A DNA stretch of 64,000 nt from Streptomyces sp. NBC_01497 (GCF_036250695.1 NZ_CP109427.1:1364001-1428000); one strand, 5' to 3'; positions 38,050 to 47,415 are shown, counted from the stretch's first letter. The notes: generated from the sequence alone by a model not told the origin. Translations and numbers: made by a program.

Positions 38050-38808
38050 ATGGTAGTCGACAGCATCGCTTTGGTGACCGGTGCGAATCGTGGCCTGGGG
38101 CGGAGTACGGCTCTTGCCTTGGCAGCGCGGGGAATGCGGGTCGTGGTCACCCATCGCGGTGATGCGGCAGGGGCCAAGGAGACGGAGCAGCAGGTGCACG
38201 ATGCGGGTGGGACTGCCGCTGTCGCGCGTCTGGACATCAGTGACGTCAGCTCTTTCGGCGCCTTCGCTTCCGAGCTGCGCCGACTGCTCAAGCGCTGGGG
38301 TGCTTCGCGGCTCGATGTCGTGGTCAACAACGCGGGAGTAGGCATCTTCGGCCCGCTGGAATCTGTCACGCCCGACGACTTCGACACGGTGTTCGGCACG
38401 AACGTGCGGGGCACCTTCTTCCTCGTCCAGTCGCTTGTGCCGCTACTGGCGCAGGGCGCCCGCGTCATCAACGTCTCGTCGTCGTTGACCCGCCACACCA
38501 GCCCTGCGACCTCGGTCTACTCCGCCTCGAAGGCCGCCGTCGAAGCCCTGAGCCGCACCCTGGCCGCAGAACTCGGCCCACGCGGTATCCGCGTCAACTC
38601 CGTAGCCCCCGGGCCGACCGCCACCGACTTCAACAGCGGTGCCATGCGAGATGACGCCGAGATGCGCCAGAGTCTGGCTGCACAGACCGCGCTCGGCCGC
38701 GTCGGCGAACCCGAGGAGATCGGCGACGCCATCGCCACGCTGGCGTCCCAAAGTCTGCGGTGGATGACCGCTCAACGTATCGAGGTCTCCGGCGGCGCCC
38801 TCCTCTGA
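38050..38808 (+). CDS. SDR-family oxidoreductase (FabG-like)
   Basis: The 252-residue protein has TGANRGLG for NAD(P) binding at residue 10, VVNNAGVGIFGPLESV, the catalytic Ser in INVSSSLTRHT, and YSASKAAVEALSRTLAAELG with the catalytic Tyr and Lys. A threonine-histidine-arginine after the second strand (VVTHRGD) suggests NADPH use. The substrate is unknown. It is transcribed away from the TetR gene through the shared operator region. Its codon use is less extreme than that of the left half, compatible with an accessory gene. Confidence 0.92.
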   Translation: MVVDSIALVTGANRGLGRSTALALAARGMRVVVTHRGDAAGAKETEQQVHDAGGTAAVARLDISDVSSFGAFASELRRLLKRWGASRLDVVVNNAGVGIFGPLESVTPDDFDTVFGTNVRGTFFLVQSLVPLLAQGARVINVSSSLTRHTSPATSVYSASKAAVEALSRTLAAELGPRGIRVNSVAPGPTATDFNSGAMRDDAEMRQSLAAQTALGRVGEPEEIGDAIATLASQSLRWMTAQRIEVSGGALL

Positions 38809-38938
38809 GCAACCGAGGCAGGGCAGACCGCTCGTCCACGCCTGTAGGGCGCGATGCCGGCTTCACGTGGCCACGGCAGAAGACCAGCAGGGACCGGCAG
38901 TCTCACCGACCCACTGATTCGGGCGCAATCGGGGGCGG

Positions 38939-39514
38939 TCAGGATCCGGCGGCGTTGCCGCTGTCCCACTCGTGCGGTGGCTCTCCCCGCCACTCCACCC
39001 ACCGCGGATCGTCCAGCAGTCCAGACAGGTCCGCGTCCGGCAGGCCGACCCGTTCAAGGAACACGTCCAGGTCGTGGTCCGTATGCGAGAGCCCGACGAT
39101 CTCCCCGCGCACCACGACCCGCCGGCCACCCTTCTGGGACAGTCGGCGAATCACGATCGGAGCGCCTGCCGTACGCCCAGCTTGCACGTTGGCGGGTAAC
39201 GCGCACGGACAACAACCGCGCCTCTGGCGCCATCGGCGCGGCGACAGTGAGACCCGGACAGGGCCGCCTCCCCCGAGCCGCCCGTGCCGCAGATCGCCGA
39301 CCGAAGCCGCGTCGTGCAGGTCAGCGCTAACGAAATAGGCTGTACCGTCCTTGGCCCGGATGTCTGAGACGACCTTCTCGCCCCGTGACCGATCGCGACC
39401 GGTGACCACGACCGTGAGACCGTCGCGGGCCAAGCGGCAAGCCACGGCCCGCCCGATACCACTGGTCGCCCCGGTGATCAGCGCAACGCGATCAGCCGGT
39501 TCTTGGTTAGCCAT
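38939..39514 (-). pseudogene. Chimeric reading frame: SDR N-terminus joined to an unrelated tail
   Basis: Residues 1 to about 80 are the Rossmann start of a short-chain dehydrogenase (ALITGATSGIGRAVACRLAR, then VVVTGRDRSRGEKVV). The NAG and YxxxK motifs are missing. From about residue 115 the frame encodes an unrelated piece, RRLSQKGGRRVVVRGEIVGL then HTDHDLDVFLERVGLPDADL, ending DDPRWVEWRGEPPHEWD, which looks like the conserved C-terminus of a small Streptomyces protein. The middle has shadow-frame composition. I read it as two gene remnants joined by deletion. The frame remains open, so a hybrid protein could still be made. ATG 39514 starts the SDR sequence. Confidence 0.7.
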
Positions 39515-39622
39515 TGCGCGCTCCATTTTCCTGTCTGCTGGGGAGCTTTGATCCCATCAACTCGCGTGAGGAATCGCTTCAAGGCCATTCCACGGCGTCC
39601 GGTGGTCGACAACACCCCCAGT

Positions 39623-39655
39623 GAGACAGAACACTGCTTTATTCAGTGTTGTCTC
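39623..39655. terminator. Hairpin terminator candidate
   Basis: GAGACAGAACACTG and CAGTGTTGTCTC form a stem of about 12 pairs with a two-base bulge and a seven-base AT-rich loop. It lies 130 bases beyond the lipoprotein stop codon, in an AT-richer patch, and could stop transcription from either side. Confidence 0.6.
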
Positions 39656-39786
39656 GCCGGCGGCGTGGCCTTCAGCGACCCTGCGAAGCGCGATTCGCTG
39701 CCGCTTTGGACGGGTCGATCGATGCAGACAGCCGCTGCTGCCACGCGCAGCCCGGCATAGCCGCGAACACGATCGCCTGGCGGTTG

Positions 39787-40344
39787 TTACGGCTTGCCGC
39801 CGTTCATGATGTTGGCGATCGGTCCGATGAGGAACCACGTGTTGTCGACGCCTTGACCCTTGAGCTGGTGGGGGGCGGTGTCGCCCTTGTAGTAGTAGAG
39901 CGGGTGGCCCCCGTAGGTGACCTGCTGAGTGCCGTCGGTCCGGTTGATCGTGCCCAGACTGCTCGGCACGGTGTACTTGCCGGTCACAGTCACCGGCTTG
40001 GTCGTCGTGAGCGGAGGCCACTCTTTGTCGCACGGGTCGTAGCAGTTGGACGTCGTTTTGTTGTCCTTGGTGTTCAGATACAGCGTGCGCCCGGCCGAGT
40101 CGGTGAGCCAGATGCCTGCACTGCCCTTCGCGGTCTTCAGTACCAACGTCGGACCTGGGGCTGCCGAGTTCGGCGCCGAGGCAGCCGCCGAACCTGAGCT
40201 CGACGAGTCCGCTGCCGCTGAGGCCGGTTTCGAACCAGTGGCCGAGGGGTCATGGGAAGAGTCACTGCATGCTGCTGCAAGCGTCGCCAAGACAGCGACG
40301 GAAAAGCCGAAGCCGAGCGTTCGCAGTGAAGTTGTACGGAGCAT
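39787..40344 (-). CDS. Lipoprotein with secreted-repeat (COG4315) domain
   Basis: The 185-residue protein has a lipoprotein signal ([20 protein letters not shown], lipobox LAAAC), a Ser/Ala-rich linker, then two copies of the short beta repeat typical of COG4315: [20 protein letters not shown] with a [12 protein letters not shown] cysteine pair, and [20 protein letters not shown]. It would be anchored outside the membrane. Function is unknown; relatives often accompany redox proteins and ECF sigma genes. The ATG at 40344 follows AAGGGTG. The gene lies 381 bases after a molybdopterin oxidoreductase gene on the same strand and has its own promoter with a GAACATTC-type operator. Confidence 0.88.
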   Translation of the reverse strand: MLRTTSLRTLGFGFSVAVLATLAAACSDSSHDPSATGSKPASAAADSSSSGSAAASAPNSAAPGPTLVLKTAKGSAGIWLTDSAGRTLYLNTKDNKTTSNCYDPCDKEWPPLTTTKPVTVTGKYTVPSSLGTINRTDGTQQVTYGGHPLYYYKGDTAPHQLKGQGVDNTWFLIGPIANIMNGGKP

Positions 40345-40725
40345 GATCACCCTTGTCTGTTTGCGATGCGGAACGATCCGCAACTTCGTATATGTAGCGT
40401 TCAATACAGGGGTAAATCGGGTGCGCCCTTATCGCGAAAGTCAAGACCGAACATTCTGCCTCGCGAGTGGGAAAACCTGCGGTCGGTGAACGTGGGCGGC
40501 TGCGATCTCGCCTTAACGGCGCACCATCGCCTGCCCCTGCTCCAGACACCACGACCAGCCCCGGGCGCTCCAGGTGAGAACGCTCGGTGTCATCGACCGG
40601 TCCGGCAGTGCGTGTTCCACGACCGTGCGAAGCGCCGAAGCGCGAGAGGCCGAGGAACAGTCGCGCACAGCAGAGGGGTTGCCTCGCGGCGGTCCCCGGT
40701 GGCGGCGCAGGCCGACCGCAGCCGG
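40345..40725. other. Leader and promoter region of the lipoprotein gene
   Basis: The first 100 bases upstream of the lipoprotein gene are AT-rich for this window and contain the operator/-35 module at 40439-40460. The remainder up to the oxidoreductase stop codon contains no gene. Confidence 0.5.
40439..40460 (-). promoter_or_regulatory. Operator/-35 module 1 (lipoprotein gene)
   Basis: On the minus strand the order is GCAGAATGTTC, GGTC, TTGACT. The core GAATGTTC (40456-40449) ends exactly four bases before the TTGACT -35 box (40444-40439). The same arrangement occurs at three other promoters in this window. Confidence 0.75.
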
Positions 40726-42369
40726 TCAGGAGACGTGGACGGTGATGGTGTGGTAGCCGGTTGCGCCGTTCGGCACCACGTCCTGGACGGCTGAGGTCTG
40801 CACAGCACCTGTGCCGTCGGTTGCGCGCACCCTGACCTTGTGTGAGCCCTTGGGTGCGTTCGCCCACTGATACGACCATTGCCGCCAGGTATCCGGGGTG
40901 TCCGAAGCCGCCAGCTTCGCCTCCTGCCAGGCCCCGTTGCCGATCTGCACTTCCACCGCGGCGATGCCGCGGTGGTTGGCCCAGGCCGTGCCTGCGAGTA
41001 CCACGGTCCCGGCCGACACCGTCGCCCCGCTCTTCGGCACGTCGATCCGGGACGCGGTCTTGACCGGGGCCTGCGGCGAATAGCCACGCGGCGTCCAGTA
41101 CGCGTCGGAGGAGGCGAATGTGGTGAGGTTCAGATCGGTCAGCCACTTGGTGGCCGACACGTATCCGTACAGACCGGGAATCAGCATCCGGCACGGAAAG
41201 CCATGCTTGGCCGGTAGTGCCTCACCGTTCATCGCGATCGCCAGCATCGCCTGTCGGCCGTCGAGCACCGCTTCGACCGGCGAGCCGATCGTCATCCCGT
41301 CGGTCGAAGTGGACAAGATCATGTCCGCTCCGCGGCGGACGCCGGCGCGGCGCAGGAGGGGCGCCAACGGGGTGCCGAGCCAGCGCGCGTTGCCCATGTA
41401 CGGTCCGCCCACCGGGTTCGACACGCAGGTCATGGTCATGTCGTGTTCCTCGAACCGGTAGGAGAGCAGTTCGTCGAACGTGATCTCAAACGGGCGGTCC
41501 ACCATGCCGTGGATCTTCAGCTTCCAGTCCCTCGGGTCTACCTGAGGAACGGCAAGCGCCGTGTCCACCCGGTAGAACTGAGAGGTCGGAGTGAAGAACG
41601 GCCCGAGCCCGCCCACGTTCGGGTGCACTGAGGCGGGCAGTTCGGGCAGCACGGTCGCCGGGGTCGGCAGCGCCACTTTCGCAAGCGCCGGCACGTTGTA
41701 GCGTCTTTTGATCCATGCGTTGCCGCCGAATCCGGCCACCAGCGCGCCTGCAGCCGTCCCCAGCGTGCCGAGCACGAAGCGGCGCCTCTCGCCGGACTCC
41801 GCGGAAGGCTCCGATTCCTTCAGTGACCAGATGGTCAGCCGGCGCAGCACCAACGCCGCGGCGAGTCCAGCGAGCAGCGAGGGAAGCAGCCAACTCGTGG
41901 TCGCAGCGGATCGCGTGACCGCGGCGACCGCGCCGACCACGCCGAACACCGCGGTCAAAATGCTCGCAATGTTCAGCCGGCTGCGGGCAAGGACGCCGTC
42001 GACGGCAGCCAGCACAGCCACCGTCACATAGACGCCGGTCAGCAGCACCATTTTGTCATGGCTGCCGAAGTTGCGAATCGCGAACTGCTCAAGCCACGTC
42101 GGCGTGATGCTGATCGCCCAGGTCCCCACTGCCGTCACCGGCGCGGACGCCTCTCCAGTGGCCACTGCCACCAGTTCACCCGCCGCCAGCCCCGAGCCAC
42201 CAGCCACCAGACCGACCAGCGCCCCTCGCGCGATCCGCCCGACGCGAGCCGCCCAGCGCGTCTTGGCCGTGGTGGAGCCCGACGCGTGCCGTGCGTCCTC
42301 CCGTCCCGGATCCGGCGTCGACCTGTCTGCGGCCCTCCCCTCGCCACCTTCGGACTGCTGCTCGCTCAT
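40726..42369 (-). CDS. Membrane-bound molybdopterin-dependent oxidoreductase (sulfite oxidase family)
   Basis: The 547-residue protein has about five membrane helices in residues 45-215, then a sulfite-oxidase-type molybdenum domain from about 260. Cys315 in MTMTCVSNPVGG is the expected molybdenum ligand, followed by RWLGTPLAPLLRRAGVRRGA and GFPCRMLIPGLYGYVSATKW. The C-terminal 110 residues form an Ig-like dimerisation domain (VVLAGTAWANHRGIAAVEVQ). The catalytic part should lie outside the membrane. Relatives oxidise sulfite or reduce oxidised methionine; the substrate here is unknown. The lipoprotein downstream may be its electron or folding partner. The start is the ATG at 42369. Confidence 0.92.
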   Translation of the reverse strand: MSEQQSEGGEGRAADRSTPDPGREDARHASGSTTAKTRWAARVGRIARGALVGLVAGGSGLAAGELVAVATGEASAPVTAVGTWAISITPTWLEQFAIRNFGSHDKMVLLTGVYVTVAVLAAVDGVLARSRLNIASILTAVFGVVGAVAAVTRSAATTSWLLPSLLAGLAAALVLRRLTIWSLKESEPSAESGERRRFVLGTLGTAAGALVAGFGGNAWIKRRYNVPALAKVALPTPATVLPELPASVHPNVGGLGPFFTPTSQFYRVDTALAVPQVDPRDWKLKIHGMVDRPFEITFDELLSYRFEEHDMTMTCVSNPVGGPYMGNARWLGTPLAPLLRRAGVRRGADMILSTSTDGMTIGSPVEAVLDGRQAMLAIAMNGEALPAKHGFPCRMLIPGLYGYVSATKWLTDLNLTTFASSDAYWTPRGYSPQAPVKTASRIDVPKSGATVSAGTVVLAGTAWANHRGIAAVEVQIGNGAWQEAKLAASDTPDTWRQWSYQWANAPKGSHKVRVRATDGTGAVQTSAVQDVVPNGATGYHTITVHVS

Positions 42370-42420
42370 GCGTCCTCCGTGAAAGTTGTTACCAGGCCCG
42401 GCAGTACCGGGCTCCCGTTG

Positions 42421-42443
42421 ACTGACGTGGTGCCCACGTCAGT
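42421..42443. promoter_or_regulatory. Perfect 10-base inverted repeat upstream of the oxidoreductase
   Basis: ACTGACGTGG and CCACGTCAGT are separated by three bases, 51 bases before the oxidoreductase start codon. It could be an operator, or a terminator for the hydrolase gene, whose stop codon is 175 bases upstream on the same strand. Confidence 0.5.
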
Positions 42444-42617
42444 CCGCCTGGTGGCGCGGCCGAGACGCGGCGCCGAGACGAGGTAGAAGATTCCGCCGAG
42501 TTGTTGGCGAACAGCAGGGCCGCCCAGACGCTGGCGAACTCGAAGCGCACGAAGTACCGCTGACGCAGAGTCGGCTCGAGTCCGGCGGCGGCCGTAAGTG
42601 AGTCAACGGCAGTCGAG

Positions 42618-43418
42618 TCAGTTCGTGCCGTGGTCAGCGTCCTCGATCACCCGCGTGACCGCGCTGGGGTGGCTGACCATCACGGCGTGGGAGGAACTGA
42701 CCTTCTCGATGTGCGCACCGGCTCGCTGGGACATGAAGCGCTGAACGTCGGGAGAGATCGCGTGGTCCTGCGTGGTGATCAGGCTCCAGGAGGGAATGCT
42801 GCGGAAGCCCTCCGAGGCACTGGCGTCGGTGACGGCCCTGGTGTTAGCGGGCCGCTGCTCCGCCGCCAGGTCGGCAGCGGTGGTCGTGTTGACGTCGCCG
42901 GCGAAGACGTCCCGGAAGTGGGCCGGGTCGATGGAAACGTCCGTACCGCCGGGTACGGGGGTCGAGATCAGCGGGATGGGCGACGAGGACCGAGCTGCCA
43001 GATCGCCTACCGTCTCACCCTTCACCGGGATGAAGCCGGCGACGTACACGAGGGCTTTGACCTCGGGGTCCGAGGCCGCGGCGTTGGTGATCACTGCACC
43101 GCCGTAGGAGTGACCGGCCAGGATCACGGGGCCGTCGATGGTGGCCAGGTAGCTGGAGAGGTAGGCGCTGTCGCTGGTGAGCCCCTGCAGCGGGTTGGCG
43201 ATGGCTCGTACGGGATAGCCGTCCTTGCGCAGTCGCTCCATCACTCCCGCCCAACTGGAGGAGTCGGCCCACGCGCCGTGGACGAGGACCACCGTCGGCT
43301 TCGGTGAAGCATCGGAGCTTCGGTCGGTGGCCGCTGCCACGCTCGGGACCGCGGAGGCACCCAGCAGAGTGAGGGCCCCGGCGGCGATTGCGACGCGACG
43401 CGGGATGCGGATACGCAT
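42618..43418 (-). CDS. Secreted alpha/beta hydrolase
   Basis: The 266-residue protein has a cleavable signal (RRVAIAAGALTLLGASAVPS) and an alpha/beta hydrolase domain: VVLVHGAWADSSSWAGVMER, the nucleophile Ser in LAGHSYGGAVITNAAA, an Asp in the second half and His in SSSHAVMVSHPSAV. It resembles the pyrethroid-esterase/salicylate-esterase-like group of HGAWADSSSW hydrolases. The substrate is unknown. The ATG at 43418 follows AAGGAC. The promoter carries two copies of the GAACGTTC operator. Confidence 0.9.
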   Translation of the reverse strand: MRIRIPRRVAIAAGALTLLGASAVPSVAAATDRSSDASPKPTVVLVHGAWADSSSWAGVMERLRKDGYPVRAIANPLQGLTSDSAYLSSYLATIDGPVILAGHSYGGAVITNAAASDPEVKALVYVAGFIPVKGETVGDLAARSSSPIPLISTPVPGGTDVSIDPAHFRDVFAGDVNTTTAADLAAEQRPANTRAVTDASASEGFRSIPSWSLITTQDHAISPDVQRFMSQRAGAHIEKVSSSHAVMVSHPSAVTRVIEDADHGTN

Positions 43419-43556
43419 GATGTGTCCTTCTGTTTGGCTCGCAGATAGGTCGGACAGGGGAGCGCGTTGGTCTGTGGCGCTTCGACAGGGCGTGGAGCGC
43501 ACCCGATCGCTGCTCCTGCCGTGGGTGTCCTCGCCCCTTGGCGATAGAGCCAAAGG

Positions 43557-43630
43557 GAGAACGTTCTGTCCCATCGGCTATTCAAGACGCTGGGTATGCC
43601 CATTGTCAATACTGAACGTTCTATCTTGCG
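43557..43630 (-). promoter_or_regulatory. Operator/-35 module 2 with a second operator (hydrolase gene)
   Basis: On the minus strand, TAGAACGTTC (core 43621-43614), four bases (AGTA), then TTGACA (43609-43604), an 18-base spacer and TTGAAT (43585-43580) as -10. A second GAACGTTC core lies at 43559-43566, over the expected transcription start. The two cores are 55 bases apart. Confidence 0.8.
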
Positions 43631-43676
43631 AAGGTCCACGAAGAGGGGCGGATGATGGATCGACGTCCGCGCGCGG

Positions 43677-43873
43677 TGGGAGCTTGCGGCACCGCGGCGC
43701 GAGGATCCTCGACGAGAACCGCTTGAACTCACCGATGCCCACTTGTCGTTCGCGCTGGGTGCCTTCACCGCAACCGGCCCGGCCGCGGTGGTCACCGCCC
43801 ATTCGCGACGACGGCCGTTGCCGACCACCTGAAAGCGGCCGGCCCCGTCCGGCCAACCAGCCGACTCGGCCAT
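43677..43873 (-). pseudogene. IS256-type transposase fragment
   Basis: A short decayed piece of a mutator-family transposase is spread over two frames: RFQVVGNGRRREWAVTTAAG followed by VAVKAPSANDK, then GEFKRFSSRILAPRCRK after a shift. These match the N-terminal third of IS256-type transposases. Nothing else of the element is visible. Confidence 0.75.
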
Positions 43874-44234
43874 GTGCTGCTGGTTGACTTCGGTCTCCGG
43901 AGGCCGCAGCGAGCGTCCGCCCGGGCACCCTCGCGGTCGATATCGTCCATCAGGGAGGATCAAGCCTCGGTGATCGCGCGGCGTTGAGGCACACCGTTGG
44001 CGCTACCACCTTCACCCAGCGACGCCGGACCCACCCCGGACGAGGGTGTGCCCGCCTCGGCCGACCGATTCGGCGAACCGCGTCGCAGGGGCGGGTACAG
44101 CGTTTGCCGAGGTCGGCGACGTGCGAGGAAACGCAGATCTTGATCGGGCGACCATACGTTTTCACACCGCCGGGAAGAACTCGGCTTGCGGTCGTGCTGT
44201 CTTGACGGAGAACCGACTACCAAGGAGGACACCC
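43874..44234. other. Intergenic before DUF427
   Basis: These 361 bases contain no recognisable gene. GTCTTGACGGAGAACCGAC at about 44199-44217 includes a TTGACG box facing DUF427 and shares GTCTTGAC with the four operator/-35 modules, but it lacks the GAACGTTC core. Confidence 0.45.
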
Positions 44235-44576
44235 GTGACCGAAGGGCTACCCAGGCGCATGGGACACCGCATCACCGTCGAGCCGAGCGGCCGGCACGTG
44301 CGCGCGGTGCAAGGCGGGCAGGTGCTGGCAGAGAGCGACGGGGCGTTCGTTCTGCGCGAGGCGGGCTGTCCCGACATGTACTACATCCCGTTCCAGGATG
44401 TGCGCCTCGATCTGCTGACCCCGTCCGTCACGCACACGCACTGCCCCTTCAAGGGCGAAGCGTCATATTGGTCGCTGCCGGACGCGCCAGACCTGGCCTG
44501 GGCATACCAGGACCCGAAGCCGGAGGTGGCCGAGATCAAGGATCACCTCTGCTTCTACGAGGTAGAGGTGTCCTGA
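44235..44576 (+). CDS. DUF427 protein
   Basis: The 113-residue protein has the DUF427 beta-tent fold signatures GRHVRAVQGGQVLAESDGAF and CPFKGEASYWSLPDAPDLAW, ending YQDPKPEVAEIKDHLCFYEV. The conserved His-Cys-Pro-Phe-Lys-Gly stretch lines the pocket in relatives. The function is unknown. The GTG at 44235 has a perfect AAGGAGG six bases upstream, so it is well translated. It stands alone between mobile-element remnants. Confidence 0.92.
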   Translation: MTEGLPRRMGHRITVEPSGRHVRAVQGGQVLAESDGAFVLREAGCPDMYYIPFQDVRLDLLTPSVTHTHCPFKGEASYWSLPDAPDLAWAYQDPKPEVAEIKDHLCFYEVEVS

Positions 44577-44720
44577 ACGATTCGTGGCGTGCCGCAAGGC
44601 AGCCGCCACCGGTGTGGATGAGCTGGCTGTTTCACGCGACGGCACGCCATCGCGTCCGAACAGCGGGCAGGAGCCGCCGGCCTCGTGCTCCCGGACCACG
44701 AGGCCGTCGGCCCTGGACGG

Positions 44721-45110
44721 TGTGTGCGGCCAGTCCATGGCCGCCTGGCTGTCATCGTCCGCGCCGCGCAGGATCATCAGTCGCTGGTCGGAGTCCTGAA
44801 GCAGCATGAGCACTTCGAAGTCGACCGCGATCTCTCCGGCGTCGAGATGACGCATCCCCTTTAGTCCGCGGCCGTTGATCTTGACGTCGTGCCGGGCCCA
44901 CGAGCGGGCGAACTGCTCGTTGTGGGCGATGCATTGAGTGATGAATCCGTTCACTACCCGGTCTTCCGGATGTGCGGCCCATGCGGCGCGCAGGTAGGCG
45001 GTTCCCTCCCGTGCGACGCGTTCGGGGTCGGTGTAGTACGCGCGTGTTTGCGGATGGATCAGGCACAGCCACATCGATTTGCACTGCCGGGGCGGCAGGG
45101 CGTCGAAATC
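44721..45110 (-). pseudogene. Fragment of an MmyB-type regulator
   Basis: The frame encodes the C-terminal ligand-binding half of a helix-turn-helix regulator with the MmyB-like domain: CKSMWLCLIHPQTRAYYTDP, FITQCIAHNEQFARSWARHD and GEIAVDFEVLMLLQDSDQRL. It is clearly a paralogue of the intact gene at 51622-52455 but lacks the DNA-binding domain and the first part of the ligand domain. It is probably dead. Confidence 0.85.
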
Positions 45111-45216
45111 GGAAGCGTGCGAGTTTGCGGAATCCTGGACCGAAGGTGCCCGGAACCCGTACACGCACGTCTGGTCTGCGGGGTCGGCGTACGGGTTCCG
45201 TGTCCGGCTCTCGTGG

Positions 45217-46032
45217 TTACTTCGTCAGTGAGTCCGCTTTGACGGTCCGGGTCGTGCCATCGGCGAAGGTGAGAGTCAGGGTGCCGGTCAGCCGGTCGTG
45301 GGAGTCGCTGTCCGGCCACCAAGCGGTCCACCTGCCGTACGGGAGCGAGATGATTTGTTGCACTGTGGCGTGGACTGTACGCCCGTGATCGCGCACCACG
45401 ATCGCCTTCACGTCGGAGCCCATCGAGCCGACCGCGTAGTGGAACCGAGCCGGGCCGCTGCCCCGGGCGCCCTGGGTATCCAGCGCGATGCCGTCCGCGG
45501 GGACCGCGTCGGGGAGAGGGATGGCCACCGCAACGCCCGAACCGTCCGCCGAACCGGCGAGGCAGTACTTCGCCATGCCGTGATTTGTGACGATCACGGA
45601 GTCGATGGACCCCCGTCGGTCCCAGTTGGTAATCATGGCCTGCCCGCCGGCCTGGTCGATGCACCACCCAAAAGCGCTTCGATCCTTCGGCTTGCCAGCC
45701 GTGGCGGTCCACGTGGCGATGTCCGCCGCTGACAGGGCTTCGGAACGGCTGTGCCTGGGCGGATCGGCCCTCACGGCCGAACCGCCCTGCCCCGACGGAT
45801 CGGCGGTCACGGCAAGGAAAACGCCGCCTGCGGCGAGTGCGCTGGCCATCGTGTACGCGGCGCGGCGCACGAGCGGGCGTCGGAAAGCGGCGACCACCGG
45901 CTTGCTGGGCGGCCTGGTGTCGCTCAGAACGGTCCGCAGGAGCCGTTCCTTACGGTCGAGATCGGCAGCGGAAAGTTCACTGCGCGGTGCGGCGTCAAGT
46001 TCGGTGAGACGGGAGAGAAGGTCATGCTTCAT
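45217..46032 (-). CDS. Single-pass membrane protein, probable partner of the ECF sigma factor
   Basis: The 271-residue protein has a cytoplasmic N-terminus (about 58 residues, LDRKERLLRTVLSDTRPPSK), one membrane helix (AYTMASALAAGGVFLAVTAD) and a large extracellular domain with two cysteines. Its start codon lies inside the 3-prime end of the sigma gene (11-base overlap). This layout is typical of actinomycete anti-sigma or sensor proteins (the CU044_5270-like group). It has no zinc-finger HxxxCxxC motif. Binding to the sigma factor is inferred from position only. Confidence 0.75.
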   Translation of the reverse strand: MKHDLLSRLTELDAAPRSELSAADLDRKERLLRTVLSDTRPPSKPVVAAFRRPLVRRAAYTMASALAAGGVFLAVTADPSGQGGSAVRADPPRHSRSEALSAADIATWTATAGKPKDRSAFGWCIDQAGGQAMITNWDRRGSIDSVIVTNHGMAKYCLAGSADGSGVAVAIPLPDAVPADGIALDTQGARGSGPARFHYAVGSMGSDVKAIVVRDHGRTVHATVQQIISLPYGRWTAWWPDSDSHDRLTGTLTLTFADGTTRTVKADSLTK

Positions 46033-46576
46033 GAGGGGCTCCTAGTGCGTCGGCGAGAGGGCGGGCGCCACGGGGGGCGGTGGGGTTGAGGCGGCTGGCG
46101 AGGCGCCGCTTGGCGCGTGTGAGGCGCATGGCGTAGGCCGCGCGGGTGCAGCCGAGGACCGTGGCCGCGTCCCGGGCGCTGAGCCCCTCCCAGACGTGCA
46201 ACGCGAGAACTTCCCCGTCGGCCGGGGTGAGTGACTGCCAGGCGGACACGAGATCGATCCGACTGTCCACCCGTGCTGTCGCGTCAGCCGCCGTTCCGTA
46301 TCCGCCGGCCTCGGTGGCTACCTGGATTTGAACCGCGAGCGCGGACTGTCGGCGCATGCTCCGGTCCGCGTTCAGCATCACGTTGCGTGCCGCGCCGAAG
46401 AGCCAAGGCCGCGGATTCCCGGGAAGCTCGCGGCGGCGGCGCCAGGCAACGAGGAACGTCTCTCCCACGATGTCGTCGACGTCCATCGGGCGGGCACGGC
46501 GGCGCACGAACCGCAGCACGTCCTCGTAGTTAGCCCGGTACACGTCCGTGAACTGGGCCTCGGTATCGATGGGCAT
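46022..46576 (-). CDS. ECF RNA polymerase sigma factor
   Basis: The 184-residue protein has sigma region 2 (FTDVYRANYEDVLRFVRRRA, then DVDDIVGETFLVAWRRRREL) and region 4 (SLTPADGEVLALHVWEGLSA, then ATVLGCTRAAYAMRLTRAKR). I chose the ATG at 46576, which follows GGAAGGAAG, rather than the open frame start at 46594. The downstream membrane protein overlaps by 11 bases and is the likely anti-sigma or sensor partner. I saw no clear GGAAC-type autoregulatory promoter upstream. Confidence 0.92.
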   Translation of the reverse strand: MPIDTEAQFTDVYRANYEDVLRFVRRRARPMDVDDIVGETFLVAWRRRRELPGNPRPWLFGAARNVMLNADRSMRRQSALAVQIQVATEAGGYGTAADATARVDSRIDLVSAWQSLTPADGEVLALHVWEGLSARDAATVLGCTRAAYAMRLTRAKRRLASRLNPTAPRGARPLADALGAPHEA

Positions 46577-47258
46577 GGCTTCCTTCCGTAGCACCTACCC
46601 CTACATGTCCACCACTGCCACAAGTGCAACAGACCCAAGTTCGCGAGTAGTCGGACCCCGGATCGGCACCTTGTGCACTCAGGGGCAGCAGTCGAGCCTG
46701 GTGCCCTCAGCCCTCGCGGCCCACGCGCAGGTGCGCCCCTGGCGAGTGCCCGGCAGGTCATGACCACGCACCCCTGTATCCGCGCTTGACCGGGTGAGCG
46801 GGCTTTGGGCGTGCTTGTACTCACTCGCGCTGCTTGTCTCGGCTCAGATCAACCGAGGTCAGCGGATGCGGGGCAGTGCCTTGTCGGGATGGGCGGCGTG
46901 GACGTAGCGGACGGCGGCTACGGGATGGATAGGCCCTTCGGTAGCGGGCCCCGGTCTGGCCCCTTCGCGGGGGCAGCAGCCGGGGCAGGGGGTTGCGGCC
47001 ACCGGCCGCGACGACGGGTATCGCCTGGGGGCGGAGGGTGAGCTGACACTGCCGCGCTTCCTGCCCGCAGCCCTCTTGCCCGCATCCGTGCCCCGGCCCG
47101 CGGCTGCTACGCCGGCGGACGTCTTCGCGCTCGGTGTCGATACATACAGGCCACGACATGGATACCTTCCGCGAAGAACCGTTGGTCGGCAGTCCGGAGC
47201 AGCCGGGACCGGGCGGCCGGCTTCCCGATGCGCCGTGCCGTGTGTGATCTATGGAGGG
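46577..47258. other. Long intergenic region, no gene recognised
   Basis: These 682 bases lie between the ECF sigma gene and the operator pair at 47259. Open frames exist in all directions but have shadow-like composition. The first 40 bases should contain the sigma gene's promoter. It may be the scar of lost genes. Confidence 0.4.
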
Positions 47259-47329
47259 TAGAACGTTCGGTCTTGACAAGGTGTGACGTTCTTGCCAGTC
47301 TGAGGGCGCAGAACATTCGGTTGTGCGAG
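47259..47329 (+). promoter_or_regulatory. Operator/-35 module 3 with a second operator
   Basis: TAGAACGTTC (core 47261-47268), GGTC, TTGACA (47273-47278), then CAGTCT after 17 bases as a weak -10. A second core, GAACATTC, lies at 47311-47318, 50 bases from the first. The promoter faces right, toward the short frame at 47416 and the epimerase gene at 47932. Confidence 0.8.
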
Positions 47330-47415
47330 AGGGATTGTGAGTGGTCCGAACGCTGTCGGACCTCAGTCCACACCGAACTGCCTGCTCCTCCGCCCATCCA
47401 CCGAAAAGGATCACT

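Noticed and set aside
13759..46576. Biosynthetic gene cluster
   Set aside because: SDR, aldo/keto reductase, epimerase, monooxygenase and exporter genes are present, but no synthase, NRPS, PKS or terpene cyclase gene ties them together.
47261..47290. ECF sigma promoter (GAAC ... CGTT) at the GAACGTTC module
   Set aside because: The distance between GAAC and CGTT is 22 bases here and differs at the other modules, while the distance to TTGAC is constant, so an operator next to a housekeeping -35 box fits better.
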